Positions 56,901-64,000 of a DNA stretch of 64,000 nt are shown here, in pieces. The DNA is from Nostoc sp. 'Peltigera membranacea cyanobiont' N6. Lineage in GTDB: Bacteria > Cyanobacteriota > Cyanobacteriia > Cyanobacteriales > Nostocaceae. The translations under genes were made by a program, and so were the position numbers. Each line of letters begins with the position of its first letter. The first letter of the stretch is position 1. The stretch lies in assembly GCF_002949735.1 (NCBI RefSeq), contig NZ_CP026681.1, positions 7,346,501 through 7,410,500 of the forward strand. Direction: 5' to 3'. A model generated the notes under the pieces. That model searched no databases and was not told the origin of the DNA. It saw nothing but the letters and a program-made list of their open reading frames with translations.

Positions 56901-59900
56901 CTTTCCAAGTTCCAGCCGCGCCAGGTACTCTCGCTTGTCCGCCTAACTTCCCTTCGATTCCCACTTCCCGCGCCACTGTGGTTACTTGATTGGCAAATGT
57001 CGCTAGGGTATCAATCATCTCGTTGATTGTCTCTGCCAAGGTTTCAATTTCTCCCTTGGCATCTAGCATTAGCTTCCGTTTCAAGTCACCGTTAGCAACT
57101 GCTGTTACAACTCTGGCAATACCGCGCACTTGTGCCGTTAAGTTACCCGCCATCGAGTTAACGTTGTCAGTTAAATCTTTCCAAGTCCCTGCAACACCTT
57201 GAACTTGCGCTTGTCCGCCCAACTTGCCTTCAGTTCCCACTTCCCGCGCCACCCGCGTCACTTCACTGGCAAAGGAACTGAGTTGATCTACCATCGTGTT
57301 GGTGGTATTCTTCAAATCCAAAATTTCGCCTTTGGCATCGACGGTAATTTTCTTAGATAAGTCGCCATTTGCTACCGCTTTCGTAACTTCCGCGATGTTG
57401 CGAACTTGTCCGGTGAGGTTCCCCGCCATCGAGTTAACGTTATCTGTTAAATCTTTCCAAGTTCCAGCAACTCCTCTGACGTAAGCTTGTACGCCTAGTT
57501 TACCTTCCGTTCCCACCTCACGGGCAACCCTTGTAACTTCCGATGCAAAAGAATTTAGCTGATCCACCATTGTATTAATGGTGTTTTTAAGTTCCTGAAT
57601 TTCCCCTTTCACATCAACGGTGATTTTTTTCGATAAGTCGCCATTTGCTACGGCTGTAGTCACTTCGGCAATGTTCCGCACTTGTGCTGTCAAACTTCCC
57701 GCCATGAAGTTCACGCTGTCAGTTAAATCTTTCCAAGTGCCGGCTACACCTTTAACTTCTGCTTGTACGCCCAACTTACCTTCAGTTCCCACTTCCCGCG
57801 CCACCCGCGTCACTTCACTTGCAAAGGAATTGAGTTGATCTACCATCGTGTTGACGGTATTTTTCAACTCTAAAATTTCACCTTTGACATCAACAGAGAT
57901 TTTCTTCGATAAGTCGCCATTAGCTACGGCGGTAGTGACGGCGGCAATGTTTCGCACCTGTGCCGTTAAGCTTCCCGCCATGAAGTTCACGCTGTCGGTT
58001 AAATCTTTCCAAGTTCCAGCCACGCCGCGCACATCTGCTTGTACGCCGAGTTTACCCTCACTTCCCACCTCACGAGCAACTCTTGTGACTTCACTTGCAA
58101 AAGAGTTGAGTTGATCCACCATTATATTGATGGTATTCTTGAGTTCGAGAATTTCGCCTTTGACAGCAACAGTAATTTTTTTAGATAGATCGCCATTTGC
58201 GATCGCAGTTGCAACTTCGGCAATGTTTCGCACTTGGTCGGTGAGGTTCCCTGCCATTAAGTTTACATTGTCGGTCAAGTCTTTCCAAGTACCTGCAACT
58301 CCTCTAACTTCTGCTTGCACACCCAGTTTGCCTTCTGTACCCACCTCTCTCGCAACCCGCGTCACTTCCGATGCAAAGGAACTAAGTTGATCCACCATTG
58401 TATTAATGGTGTTTTTTAACTCCAAAATTTCACCTTTGACATCAACGGTGATTTTCTTAGATAGGTCGCCATTTGCCACAGCAGTAGTTACTTCGGCAAT
58501 ATTCCGCACCTGTGCCGTCAAGCTTCCCGCCATGAAGTTCACGCTGTCGGTTAAATCCTTCCAAGTGCCAGCCACACCGCGCACTTCTGCTTGCACGCCA
58601 AGTTTACCTTCGCTTCCCACCTCACGGGCAACCCTTGTAACTTCTGATGCAAAGGAATTAAGTTGATCCACCATTGTGTTAATGGTATTTTTCAACTCCA
58701 GAATTTCACCTTTCACATCTACAGTAATTTTCTTGGATAAATCGCCAGTTGCAACTGCCGTAGTCACTTCGGCAATATTCCGCACCTGTGCCGTTAAACT
58801 TCCCGCCATGAAGTTTACGCTGTCGGTTAAATCTTTCCAAGTCCCAGCTACACCGCGCACATCGGCTTGCACACCCAGTTTACCTTCACTTCCCACCTCA
58901 CGCGCAACTCTTGTAACTTCCGATGCAAAGGAACTGAGTTGATCCACCATGATATTGATGGTATTCTTGAGTTCAAGAATTTCACCTCTGACATCAACGG
59001 TGATTTTTTTAGATAGATCGCCATTTGCGATCGCAGTGGCAACTTCGGCTATATTTCGCACCTGTCCGGTGAGATTACCCGCCATTAAGTTAACGTTATC
59101 AGTTAAATCTTTCCAAGTCCCCGCAACTCCCCGGACTTCTGCTTGTACGCCTAACTTCCCTTCAGTTCCCACTTCACGGGCAACTCTTGTTACTTCTGAT
59201 GCAAAGGAATTGAGTTGATCCACCATTGTATTGATGGTATTCTTCAACTCCAGAATTTCGCCTTTCACATCGACAGTGATTTTCTTCGATAAGTCGCCAT
59301 TCGCTACAGCAGTAGTCACTTCGGCAATATTCCGCACCTGTGCCGTCAAGCTTCCCGCCATGAAATTTACACTATCGGTAAGGTCTTTCCATGTACCCGC
59401 TACTCCCCGAACTTCTGCTTGCCCGCCTAATTTTCCTTCAGCACCCACCTCACGCGCAACCCTTGTTACTTCCGATGCAAAGGAATTAAGTTGATCCACC
59501 ATGATATTAACGGTGTTTTTCAACTCTAAAATTTCGCCTTTGACATCAACAGTAATTTTCTTGGATAAATCGCCATTCGCTACAGCAGTAGTAACTTCCG
59601 CAATATTACGGACTTGGGCAGTTAAATTTCCTGCCATCAAGTTAACGTTGTCAGTTAAATCCTTCCAAGTTCCTGCCACTCCTTTAACTTCGGCTTGTAC
59701 GCCCAATTTCCCTTCAGTTCCCACTTCACGCGCAACTCGCGTTACTTCCGATGCAAAAGAATTAAGCTGATCCACCATCGTGTTGACGGTGTTTTTTAGT
59801 TCTAGAATTTCGCCTTTCACATTAACAGTGATTTTTTTGGATAAGTCACCATTTGCGATCGCAGTTGCAACTTCGGCAATGTTGCGAACTTGTCCGGTGA

Positions 59901-60498
59901 GATTACCCGCCATCAAGTTAACGTTATCAGTCAAATCTTTCCAAGTGCCAGCCACACCTTGCACTTCAGCCTGGACACCTAACTTACCCTCAGTTCCTAC
60001 TTCACGGGCAACCCTGGTAACTTCCGATGCAAAAGAACCGAGACGTTCTACCATCGTGTTGACGATATTAGCAGTTTGAAGAAACTCACCTTGCAGGGGT
60101 CTGCCGTCGATTTCTGTTGCGATCGTTTGGGATAAGTCACCATTGGCAACTGACCGAATTACCCGCGTAGTTTCAGCTGTTGGTTGAACTAAATCTGTAA
60201 TCAGAGTATTGACAGAAGTAACGCAATCTGACCAAGAACCCCGAACATCTCCGAGAGAGGCGCGATCGGCAATTTTGCCTTCTTTGCCGACAACGTTACC
60301 AATCCGTTGTAATTCGGCCGCCATTCGCTCATTTTGATCGATAATATCATTGAGCGTATCAGCTATTTTACCAGCTACACCAGTATGATCTATGGGCATC
60401 CGAGCCGAGAAGTCACCTTGTTTAACAGCATTCAGCGTTCTTAGTAGCTGATTTAAATCGAGATTGTCGCTGTCTCTAGTTAACTGTTCGGTTGCCAT
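53902..60498 (-). CDS. Giant soluble HAMP-array hybrid histidine kinase
   Basis: A 2198-residue sensor kinase without a membrane segment. Residues about 15-1290: HAMP-type units, including twelve near-identical repeats of about 92 residues (each with FASEVTRVAREVG and AGTWKDLTDNVN). About 1320-1470: GAF domain. About 1490-1570: coiled coil. Then HisKA with H-box SHELRTPLN, an HATPase, and three receiver domains with phospho-Asp in LLDIRMPEMDGW, LVLDLGLPDMTGF and LMDVMMPEMDGYE. The arrangement recalls fungal group III (Nik1/Os-1) osmosensing kinases. It is an orphan. The 57.0-60.1 kb part is a tandem DNA repeat with a period near 276 bp. Confidence 0.95.
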   Translation of the reverse strand: MATEQLTRDSDNLDLNQLLRTLNAVKQGDFSARMPIDHTGVAGKIADTLNDIIDQNERMAAELQRIGNVVGKEGKIADRASLGDVRGSWSDCVTSVNTLITDLVQPTAETTRVIRSVANGDLSQTIATEIDGRPLQGEFLQTANIVNTMVERLGSFASEVTRVAREVGTEGKLGVQAEVQGVAGTWKDLTDNVNLMAGNLTGQVRNIAEVATAIANGDLSKKITVNVKGEILELKNTVNTMVDQLNSFASEVTRVAREVGTEGKLGVQAEVKGVAGTWKDLTDNVNLMAGNLTAQVRNIAEVTTAVANGDLSKKITVDVKGEILELKNTVNIMVDQLNSFASEVTRVAREVGAEGKLGGQAEVRGVAGTWKDLTDSVNFMAGSLTAQVRNIAEVTTAVANGDLSKKITVDVKGEILELKNTINTMVDQLNSFASEVTRVAREVGTEGKLGVQAEVRGVAGTWKDLTDNVNLMAGNLTGQVRNIAEVATAIANGDLSKKITVDVRGEILELKNTINIMVDQLSSFASEVTRVAREVGSEGKLGVQADVRGVAGTWKDLTDSVNFMAGSLTAQVRNIAEVTTAVATGDLSKKITVDVKGEILELKNTINTMVDQLNSFASEVTRVAREVGSEGKLGVQAEVRGVAGTWKDLTDSVNFMAGSLTAQVRNIAEVTTAVANGDLSKKITVDVKGEILELKNTINTMVDQLSSFASEVTRVAREVGTEGKLGVQAEVRGVAGTWKDLTDNVNLMAGNLTDQVRNIAEVATAIANGDLSKKITVAVKGEILELKNTINIMVDQLNSFASEVTRVAREVGSEGKLGVQADVRGVAGTWKDLTDSVNFMAGSLTAQVRNIAAVTTAVANGDLSKKISVDVKGEILELKNTVNTMVDQLNSFASEVTRVAREVGTEGKLGVQAEVKGVAGTWKDLTDSVNFMAGSLTAQVRNIAEVTTAVANGDLSKKITVDVKGEIQELKNTINTMVDQLNSFASEVTRVAREVGTEGKLGVQAYVRGVAGTWKDLTDNVNSMAGNLTGQVRNIAEVTKAVANGDLSKKITVDAKGEILDLKNTTNTMVDQLSSFASEVTRVAREVGTEGKLGGQAQVQGVAGTWKDLTDNVNSMAGNLTAQVRGIARVVTAVANGDLKRKLMLDAKGEIETLAETINEMIDTLATFANQVTTVAREVGIEGKLGGQARVPGAAGTWKDLTDNVNELAATLTTQLRAIAEVATAVTKGDLTRSIAVEALGEVAILKDNINQMIANLRETTQKNTEQDWLKTNLAKFTRMLQGQRDLETVSKLILSELAPLVGAQHGVFFLMESAENTSYLKLISSYAYRERRHLANRFHLGEGLVGQCALEKERILLTEVPSDYIRISSGLGEATPLNAVVLPVLFEGQVTAVIELASFRRFSEIHLTFFDQLTESIAIVLNTIAASMRTEELLKQSQSLAEELQTQQSELRETNQRLEQQAQSLKTSEDLLKGQQEELQQTNAELEEKAELMAMQKKEVERKNREIEQARLSLEDKAEQLALSSKYKSEFLANMSHELRTPLNSLLILAKLLTDNIDRNLTAKQVEYSQTIYSAGTDLLTLINDILDLAKIESGTMSIDITQMPLVDLGEQIERTFRQIAESKRLAFIIEFIPELPITIYTDVKRLQQVLKNLLSNAFKFTEQGEVRLQIALAKQGWSNDQATLNQAQNVIAFSVSDTGIGIAPDKQKVIFEAFQQADGSTSRRYGGTGLGLSISREIARLFGGEIKLTSQPGQGSTFTFFFPQLNPESTSTQLNTHQPSLLTSHSLLSTQPLALINDDRATIAIGDRVLLIVEDDVNFARILIDMAQQHGFKVITAQNGSTGLSLAQQFLPSAVLLDIRMPEMDGWTVLDRLKHDPNTRHIPVHIMTVEEGQQRSLQLGAIAYLQKPLTSETISQALIKIKGFVERQVKNLLVVEDDDTQRLSIVELIGNSDVSTTAVATGTEALEAIRNQHFDCLVLDLGLPDMTGFELIDRIKLLPNGKTLPIIVYTGREISKAQETELRRIAETIIIKDVRSPERLLDETALFLHRIQANLPAPKRQILEQLHSIDYLLAGKKALIVDDDMRNIFALTSMLERYQIQVIYAENGREGITLLENTPDIDVVLMDVMMPEMDGYETTSLIRQNEQFKSLPIIALTAKAMQGDREKCIEAGASDYITKPVDTEQLLSLLRVWLYR

Positions 60499-60918
60499 AG
60501 CCTTATCCTTAATCTTGAATCTTGAGAAATTTTTTGTATTTTTTGTATCCCGTACCTAGTTAGAGAACTTTTAGGTAATGCGGATGAAAATAGAGAGTAG
60601 GGAATAGAAAGTGGATTAAACTAATTTTTATGGGTGGGAGTGTAAGCAGTTGATAGAGACTGCTAACTAAATGGTATTGCCGTCGTATCTGGCATACTAC
60701 TTAGCTAATGATAGCTAGTTGGCCTATGTTATGCAGCATCAATTGTCGGCGATGCCTAACTTGGGCGAGTAAGCGATCGCACAGTAGAACACACAATGAC
60801 AATTAACATTACGTTTTATGATTTTTGGAATTTGAGGAAAGCAGCAAATCAAGAAATCCTAACTGATAACTGAGGTTTGCTAAAGTCAAAAATATCCCGC
60901 AACTCCAAGGATTGGCAA
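60499..60918. other. Intergenic region upstream of the kinase and Uma2 genes
   Basis: About 420 bp, divergent promoter region. One GCGATCGC site. No gene or RNA recognised. Confidence 0.5.
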
Positions 60919-61602
60919 ATGGTTAGAGAGTACTCACCCCAGAGACATCTGCCTCCGCTTGAAAATGGCGATCGCTTAACTCGCCCTGAATTTGAACGGC
61001 GTTATGCGGCTGCACCCCATATCAAGAAAGCAGAACTGATTGAAGGAATTGTTTACGTGGCATCTCCATTAAGACATGAGCAACATGGCAAACCCCACAG
61101 TCGGGTTATAACTTGGTTAGGAGTCTACCAATCATTTACTCCTGGCGTTGATTTGAGTGATGCCCCAACCGTCAGACTAGATTTAGACAATGAACCCCAG
61201 CCAGATGTAGTACTGTTTATTGAACCAGACGCAGGCGGACAAACCCGTTTAAGCAGCGACGGTTACATTGAAGGATCTCCCGAATTAATTGTTGAAATTG
61301 CAGCGAGTAGTGCCGCTATTGATACAGGGAGCAAAAAGCAGGTTTATCGCCGTAATGGGGTGTTGGAGTACGTAATCTGGCAATCTTACGAGAATAAAAT
61401 TGAATGGTTTTGCCTAATTGATGGCGACTATCGATTGCTATCTCCCGGTGCAGATGGAATTATTCGCTCTGGGGTGTTTCCAGGTTTGTGGTTAGCGGTG
61501 GAGGCGCTGTTAAACAATCAGATGGTGCGCGTGTTGGAGGTGGTGCAAGCGGGGTTGAAGTCACCGGAACATAATGCTTTTGTGCAGCAGTTGAAGAAAT
61601 AG
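60919..61602 (+). CDS. Uma2/DUF820-family protein
   Basis: About 227 residues from ATG 60919 (MVREYSPQRHLPPLENGDRL), with AAGGA upstream; a frame from 60877 begins with a non-ATG codon. Family residues: KKAELIEGIVYVASPLRHEQ, EPQPDVVLFIEP and SPELIVEIAASSAAIDTGSK with the Asp, Glu and Lys of the PD-(D/E)xK fold. A second member in this window, only distantly similar to the one at 52 kb. Role not known. Confidence 0.92.
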   Translation: MVREYSPQRHLPPLENGDRLTRPEFERRYAAAPHIKKAELIEGIVYVASPLRHEQHGKPHSRVITWLGVYQSFTPGVDLSDAPTVRLDLDNEPQPDVVLFIEPDAGGQTRLSSDGYIEGSPELIVEIAASSAAIDTGSKKQVYRRNGVLEYVIWQSYENKIEWFCLIDGDYRLLSPGADGIIRSGVFPGLWLAVEALLNNQMVRVLEVVQAGLKSPEHNAFVQQLKK

Positions 61603-61666
61603 AAGATTGTTTGAAAAGTGGCTGGCTGTATCTTTGCACTTACAGATCCCCCCTAGCCTTAAAAAG

Positions 61667-61914
61667 CTACGGTGTATACACAAGTTGCTCAGGGCACGGC
61701 AGTGCCGTGCCCCTACGAGAAGTGTATCTGTATCAAGGTTTTCGTGAAATGGCATTAGGCATTGACAGGAAATACCAAACATGAATCATTCAAAAACCAC
61801 ATCTGTCGTAGGGGCACAGCACTGCTGTGCCCTTGATTGAGGACTTGTAATCACAATTTATTGGGTCTATAAGTCTTGAAACCCTTGCAAATAGAACTTG
61901 TGTATACACGGTAG
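61667..61914. mobile_element. MITE-like element with 18-bp inverted ends
   Basis: The ends CTACGGTGTATACACAAG and its inverse (one mismatch) enclose 248 bp with no gene. GCCTTAAAAAG occurs directly on both sides (61656-61666 and 61915-61925), a probable 11-bp target duplication. Inside, near each end, is a palindrome of the type GGGCACGGCAGTGCC and GGGCACAGCACTGC. Confidence 0.65.
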
Positions 61915-62064
61915 GCCTTAAAAAGGGGGGAACCGGAATCAAAGTCCCCCTTTTTAAGGGGGATTTAGGGGGATCTCCAACGTTTTTGGGTTTGTACACA
62001 CATCTCTGCTTTCTAAGGGGGGTAATTCACACCGTAGCCTTAAAAAGGGGGGAACTAGTGCCCC
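61915..62064. repeat. Repeated CCTTAAAAAGGGGG inverted repeats
   Basis: Two hairpin-type copies (61917-61975 and from 62035) of the same family as 43746-43831. They form the host sequence into which the two MITE-like elements are inserted. Confidence 0.65.
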
Positions 62065-62074
62065 CTTTTTAAGG

Positions 62075-62280
62075 CAGGGCTGTTTCATTCCATTTCAAAC
62101 AGGATTTGTCAAGATAGTTAGCGAAAAAAATGTAAGTGAGGGTGACGAGAAGATGAACTTTTAAGCGCTTGAACAACAGTAAAATTCTTCATTTTCTTGG
62201 CACGCTGGTAACAAAACAATCAGTTTTAAATCGCTATAACCCTTGATATTTAGCGCTCTTTAGGGAATGAAACAGCCCTG
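62075..62280. mobile_element. 206-bp MITE with 10-bp target duplication
   Basis: Perfect 17-bp terminal inverted repeats, CAGGGCTGTTTCATTCC at 62075 and its inverse ending at 62280, are flanked by CTTTTTAAGG on both sides (62065-62074 and 62281-62290). No coding capacity. A 10-bp duplication is compatible with IS4-group transposases acting in trans; the source element is not in the window. Confidence 0.82.
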
Positions 62281-62364
62281 CTTTTTAAGGGGGTTGGGGG
62301 ATCTCAAACCAGGGTAAATCGAGTGTTTGATCTGAAGTTGACACTAAAACCTATTAGATTTTAC

Positions 62365-62805
62365 TCAACTCCCGATCGCACCCGATACCCCATTCATAGA
62401 TCCATTTGCAGAAGAAACCTCAACAGAATCGGCTGCTAAAGAATTGGTGGGTTTGGAATTGCCTAGTACGCTTCGCTTCTTCTTGGTATTACCTCGTCTA
62501 GCACCACCCGCCATCTCGTATTCTGGGCTGGTTTTACCGTAACGGCTGCCAACTCCTAGTAACATTTGTTCTGACATCGCTATTACAGTCTTTTCGGCGT
62601 TATTCACATCATCTGTAAGTTTGTCAATGGTAGATAATGCAGTGTTGTAAGCAGCAAGCTTAGACCGGAGATCGTTAATTGTCACCGTGTAAGCTTGGAT
62701 AGTCAATCCTTCGCCAAAGTCAAGTTCTACACTGATAGATTGTAAACTTTCAATCCGGCGATCGGCTCGTTCTAAAGCGGTGGAATTTCTTTTACGACGT
62801 GCCAT
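62365..62805 (-). CDS. Hypothetical protein, coiled-coil type
   Basis: A 146-residue protein. Basic N-terminus (MARRKRNSTALERADRR), a helical middle with heptad character (LRSKLAAYNTALSTIDKLTDDVNNAEKT by parts), then RYGKTSPEYEMAGGARRGNTKKK and a Ser/Asn/Gly-rich disordered tail. No enzyme motif. I believe it is a conserved cyanobacterial hypothetical. Confidence 0.65.
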   Translation of the reverse strand: MARRKRNSTALERADRRIESLQSISVELDFGEGLTIQAYTVTINDLRSKLAAYNTALSTIDKLTDDVNNAEKTVIAMSEQMLLGVGSRYGKTSPEYEMAGGARRGNTKKKRSVLGNSKPTNSLAADSVEVSSANGSMNGVSGAIGS

Positions 62806-62927
62806 AATGCATCTCTGCTATTAAGTTAATAGTACTTTTTTATACCAAAATGGTTCTAATTGTCATGGGAAAATATAGCAAATAAGTTGCAATTATATTT
62901 CTCAAAATGTAGTTAATTTCACTTAGA

Positions 62928-63176
62928 CTATATCCTATTTGCAGTATTAAAGAGATTCATAAGTTCGTTACAACAATTGCTGCAATGATTTAAGCCTTTC
63001 TTATACATGAAATAGCATTTGTTGCAAAGCATTAAACAATTGCAGCAACGACTTATACATTTGCAAGAAAAACTTAAGCCTTTCTTATACATAGAAAAGC
63101 ATTTGTTGCAAAGTATTAAGCGTTTGCAGCAACGGCTTATACATTTGCAAGAAAAACTTAAGCCTTTCTTATACAT
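62928..63176 (-). CDS. Candidate Cys-rich repeat peptide (doubtful)
   Basis: An 82-residue frame made of 28-residue units (MYKKGLSFSCKC, then CC, LCNKC) with 16 cysteines in all. The DNA repeat period is exactly three times 28, so the frame is kept through the repeat. No convincing ribosome binding site precedes the ATG. It may be a metal-binding or secreted peptide, or just a by-product of the repeat. Confidence 0.3.
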   Translation of the reverse strand: MYKKGLSFSCKCISRCCKRLILCNKCFSMYKKGLSFSCKCISRCCNCLMLCNKCYFMYKKGLNHCSNCCNELMNLFNTANRI

Positions 63177-63180
63177 GAAG
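62992..63180. repeat. 84-bp tandem repeat
   Basis: Units begin AAGCCTTTCTTATACAT at 62992, 63076 and 63160, exactly 84 bp apart. The first two are complete with a few differences; the third is partial. Each contains TTGCAGCAACG and TTGTTGCAAAG inverted words that could fold. Confidence 0.9.
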
Positions 63181-63341
63181 TAATCTTAGCTGCAAAGGTT
63201 TAAATTTTTACAGCTTCAAGCCTAATAGCGCAGGCGTAGCCCGTCGTAGACATCGCTTTCAATACGGTTCGGTTAAGCAAAGACGCGATAAATCGCCGTC
63301 TCTACAATAATTTTTATTTGAACTTTTAACGTATCTACCTT

Positions 63342-64000
63342 CTAAACTGTCACACCTTCCAACTCTTCATCCGTTAACTCATATAACTGACGCAACTTAT
63401 CTAACTTATCACCATCAGCTTCCCAGAAACCCCGCCCATGCGCTTCTAACATTCTCCCTAAAATATTGCGGAAAGCTTCAGGATTTGCCTTCCGTAATTT
63501 ATCCGCCATCTCTGCGTCTAACGCATAAGTATCAGCCGCTTGGTCATAAACCCAATCATCGGTAAAATCGGCAGTACCACCCCAACCAATCAACGCCGTC
63601 ATCCGTTGAGAAATTTCAAAAGCACCACCAGAACCTTGATTCGCCATCGCTTGCGCCCATTTGGGATTTACCAACTTCGTGCGATACTCCATTCGCAGCA
63701 AATCGTCTAAATTGCGCGGTGTCGTATCCTTCGAGAAACTTTCCACAAAGCTAGTTGTCACCTTCTTACCGCTTTGTTTTTCTGCTGCCTTTTTCAAACC
63801 GCCCGTATTGGCGTAATATTCTTGAATATCAGTTAAACCATATTCTACCGAATCGATTTCTTGAACAATGCGATCGCTAGTTTTTAACAGAGTATTCAAA
63901 ACTTCCGGTCTAGCTTGACCTTTATCTTCTCTCCCGTAGCTGAATACATTGCGACTCTGCCAAGTATTACCCAAATCCTCACCAGATTCCCAGTTACCAT
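63342..64000 (-). CDS. chlH: Magnesium chelatase subunit H, C-terminal part (5' end outside window)
   Basis: ChlH is the porphyrin-binding catalytic subunit that inserts Mg2+ into protoporphyrin IX in chlorophyll synthesis. About 219 residues of the C-terminus lie in the window. Seen: FSYGREDKGQARPEVLNTLL, QRMTALIGWGGTADFTDDWV and the closing RKANPEAFRNILGRMLEAHG then YELTDEELEGV, typical of ChlH/BchH. The similar CobN is less likely given this C-terminus. Confidence 0.93.
   Translation of the reverse strand, partial: GNWESGEDLGNTWQSRNVFSYGREDKGQARPEVLNTLLKTSDRIVQEIDSVEYGLTDIQEYYANTGGLKKAAEKQSGKKVTTSFVESFSKDTTPRNLDDLLRMEYRTKLVNPKWAQAMANQGSGGAFEISQRMTALIGWGGTADFTDDWVYDQAADTYALDAEMADKLRKANPEAFRNILGRMLEAHGRGFWEADGDKLDKLRQLYELTDEELEGVTV

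Noticed and set aside
54473..60079. Many plus-strand open frames opposite the histidine kinase
   Set aside because: They recur with the HAMP DNA repeat, have no ribosome binding sites and mirror the kinase codons; they are shadows.
63342..64000. Cobaltochelatase CobN
   Set aside because: The C-terminal pattern and ending fit ChlH; CobN is related but the closing residues differ.

Overview
The window looks like chromosome from a filamentous, probably heterocystous cyanobacterium (Nostoc/Anabaena type). It carries psaC and the end of chlH, many GCGATCGC (HIP1) octamers, cyanobacterial-type hypothetical genes, Uma2 genes, a giant HAMP-repeat hybrid kinase and short tandem repeats between genes. 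No rRNA or tRNA gene was recognised.

Layout: 1-5.7 kb holds the start of a ClC channel gene, several small hypotheticals and psaC. glmS follows (5699-7579). Exactly 26 bp after the glmS stop lies a complete Tn7-like transposon (7606-36122, 28,517 bp) flanked by a 5-bp GTTTA duplication. It carries three abutting 20-bp TnsB-type sites at the glmS-proximal end and three spaced sites at the far end. Its core is a type I-B CRISPR-associated transposon (CAST): tnsA, tnsB, tnsC, tniQ, cas6, cas8, cas7, cas5, a two-spacer CRISPR array and a separate tnsD. There is no cas3, cas1 or cas2. TnsD very likely directs homing to glmS, while Cascade plus TniQ would direct RNA-guided moves. The cargo is a decayed BREX locus. 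brxE, brxA, pglX, pglZ and brxL are recognisable, but an IS1634-type element has replaced brxB and nearly all of brxC, leaving only a short brxC-like tail. pglX also carries an in-frame stop and an IS630 insertion.

36.1-39.9 kb holds a C5 cytosine methyltransferase facing a DUF262/HEPN gene pair (a possible restriction or abortive-infection module). It is followed by what looks like the far end of a second, diverged Tn7-like element ending at 39625. 39.9-45.3 kb is housekeeping: ilvC, a DUF4349 lipoprotein, NDH-2 and dapL. 45.4-47.8 kb is an AT-rich two-gene AAA ATPase/TOPRIM-like pair that resembles split anti-phage systems. 47.8-49.4 kb is a fluoride riboswitch controlling a CLC-F type fluoride exporter. 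Next come a Kef-type antiporter, two Uma2 genes, an SDR and a 2198-residue soluble HAMP-array hybrid histidine kinase. The right edge holds nested MITE-like elements, an 84-bp tandem repeat that encodes a Cys-rich ORF, and the 3' end of chlH.

All family names come from reading motifs and gene order by eye; no database search was run.
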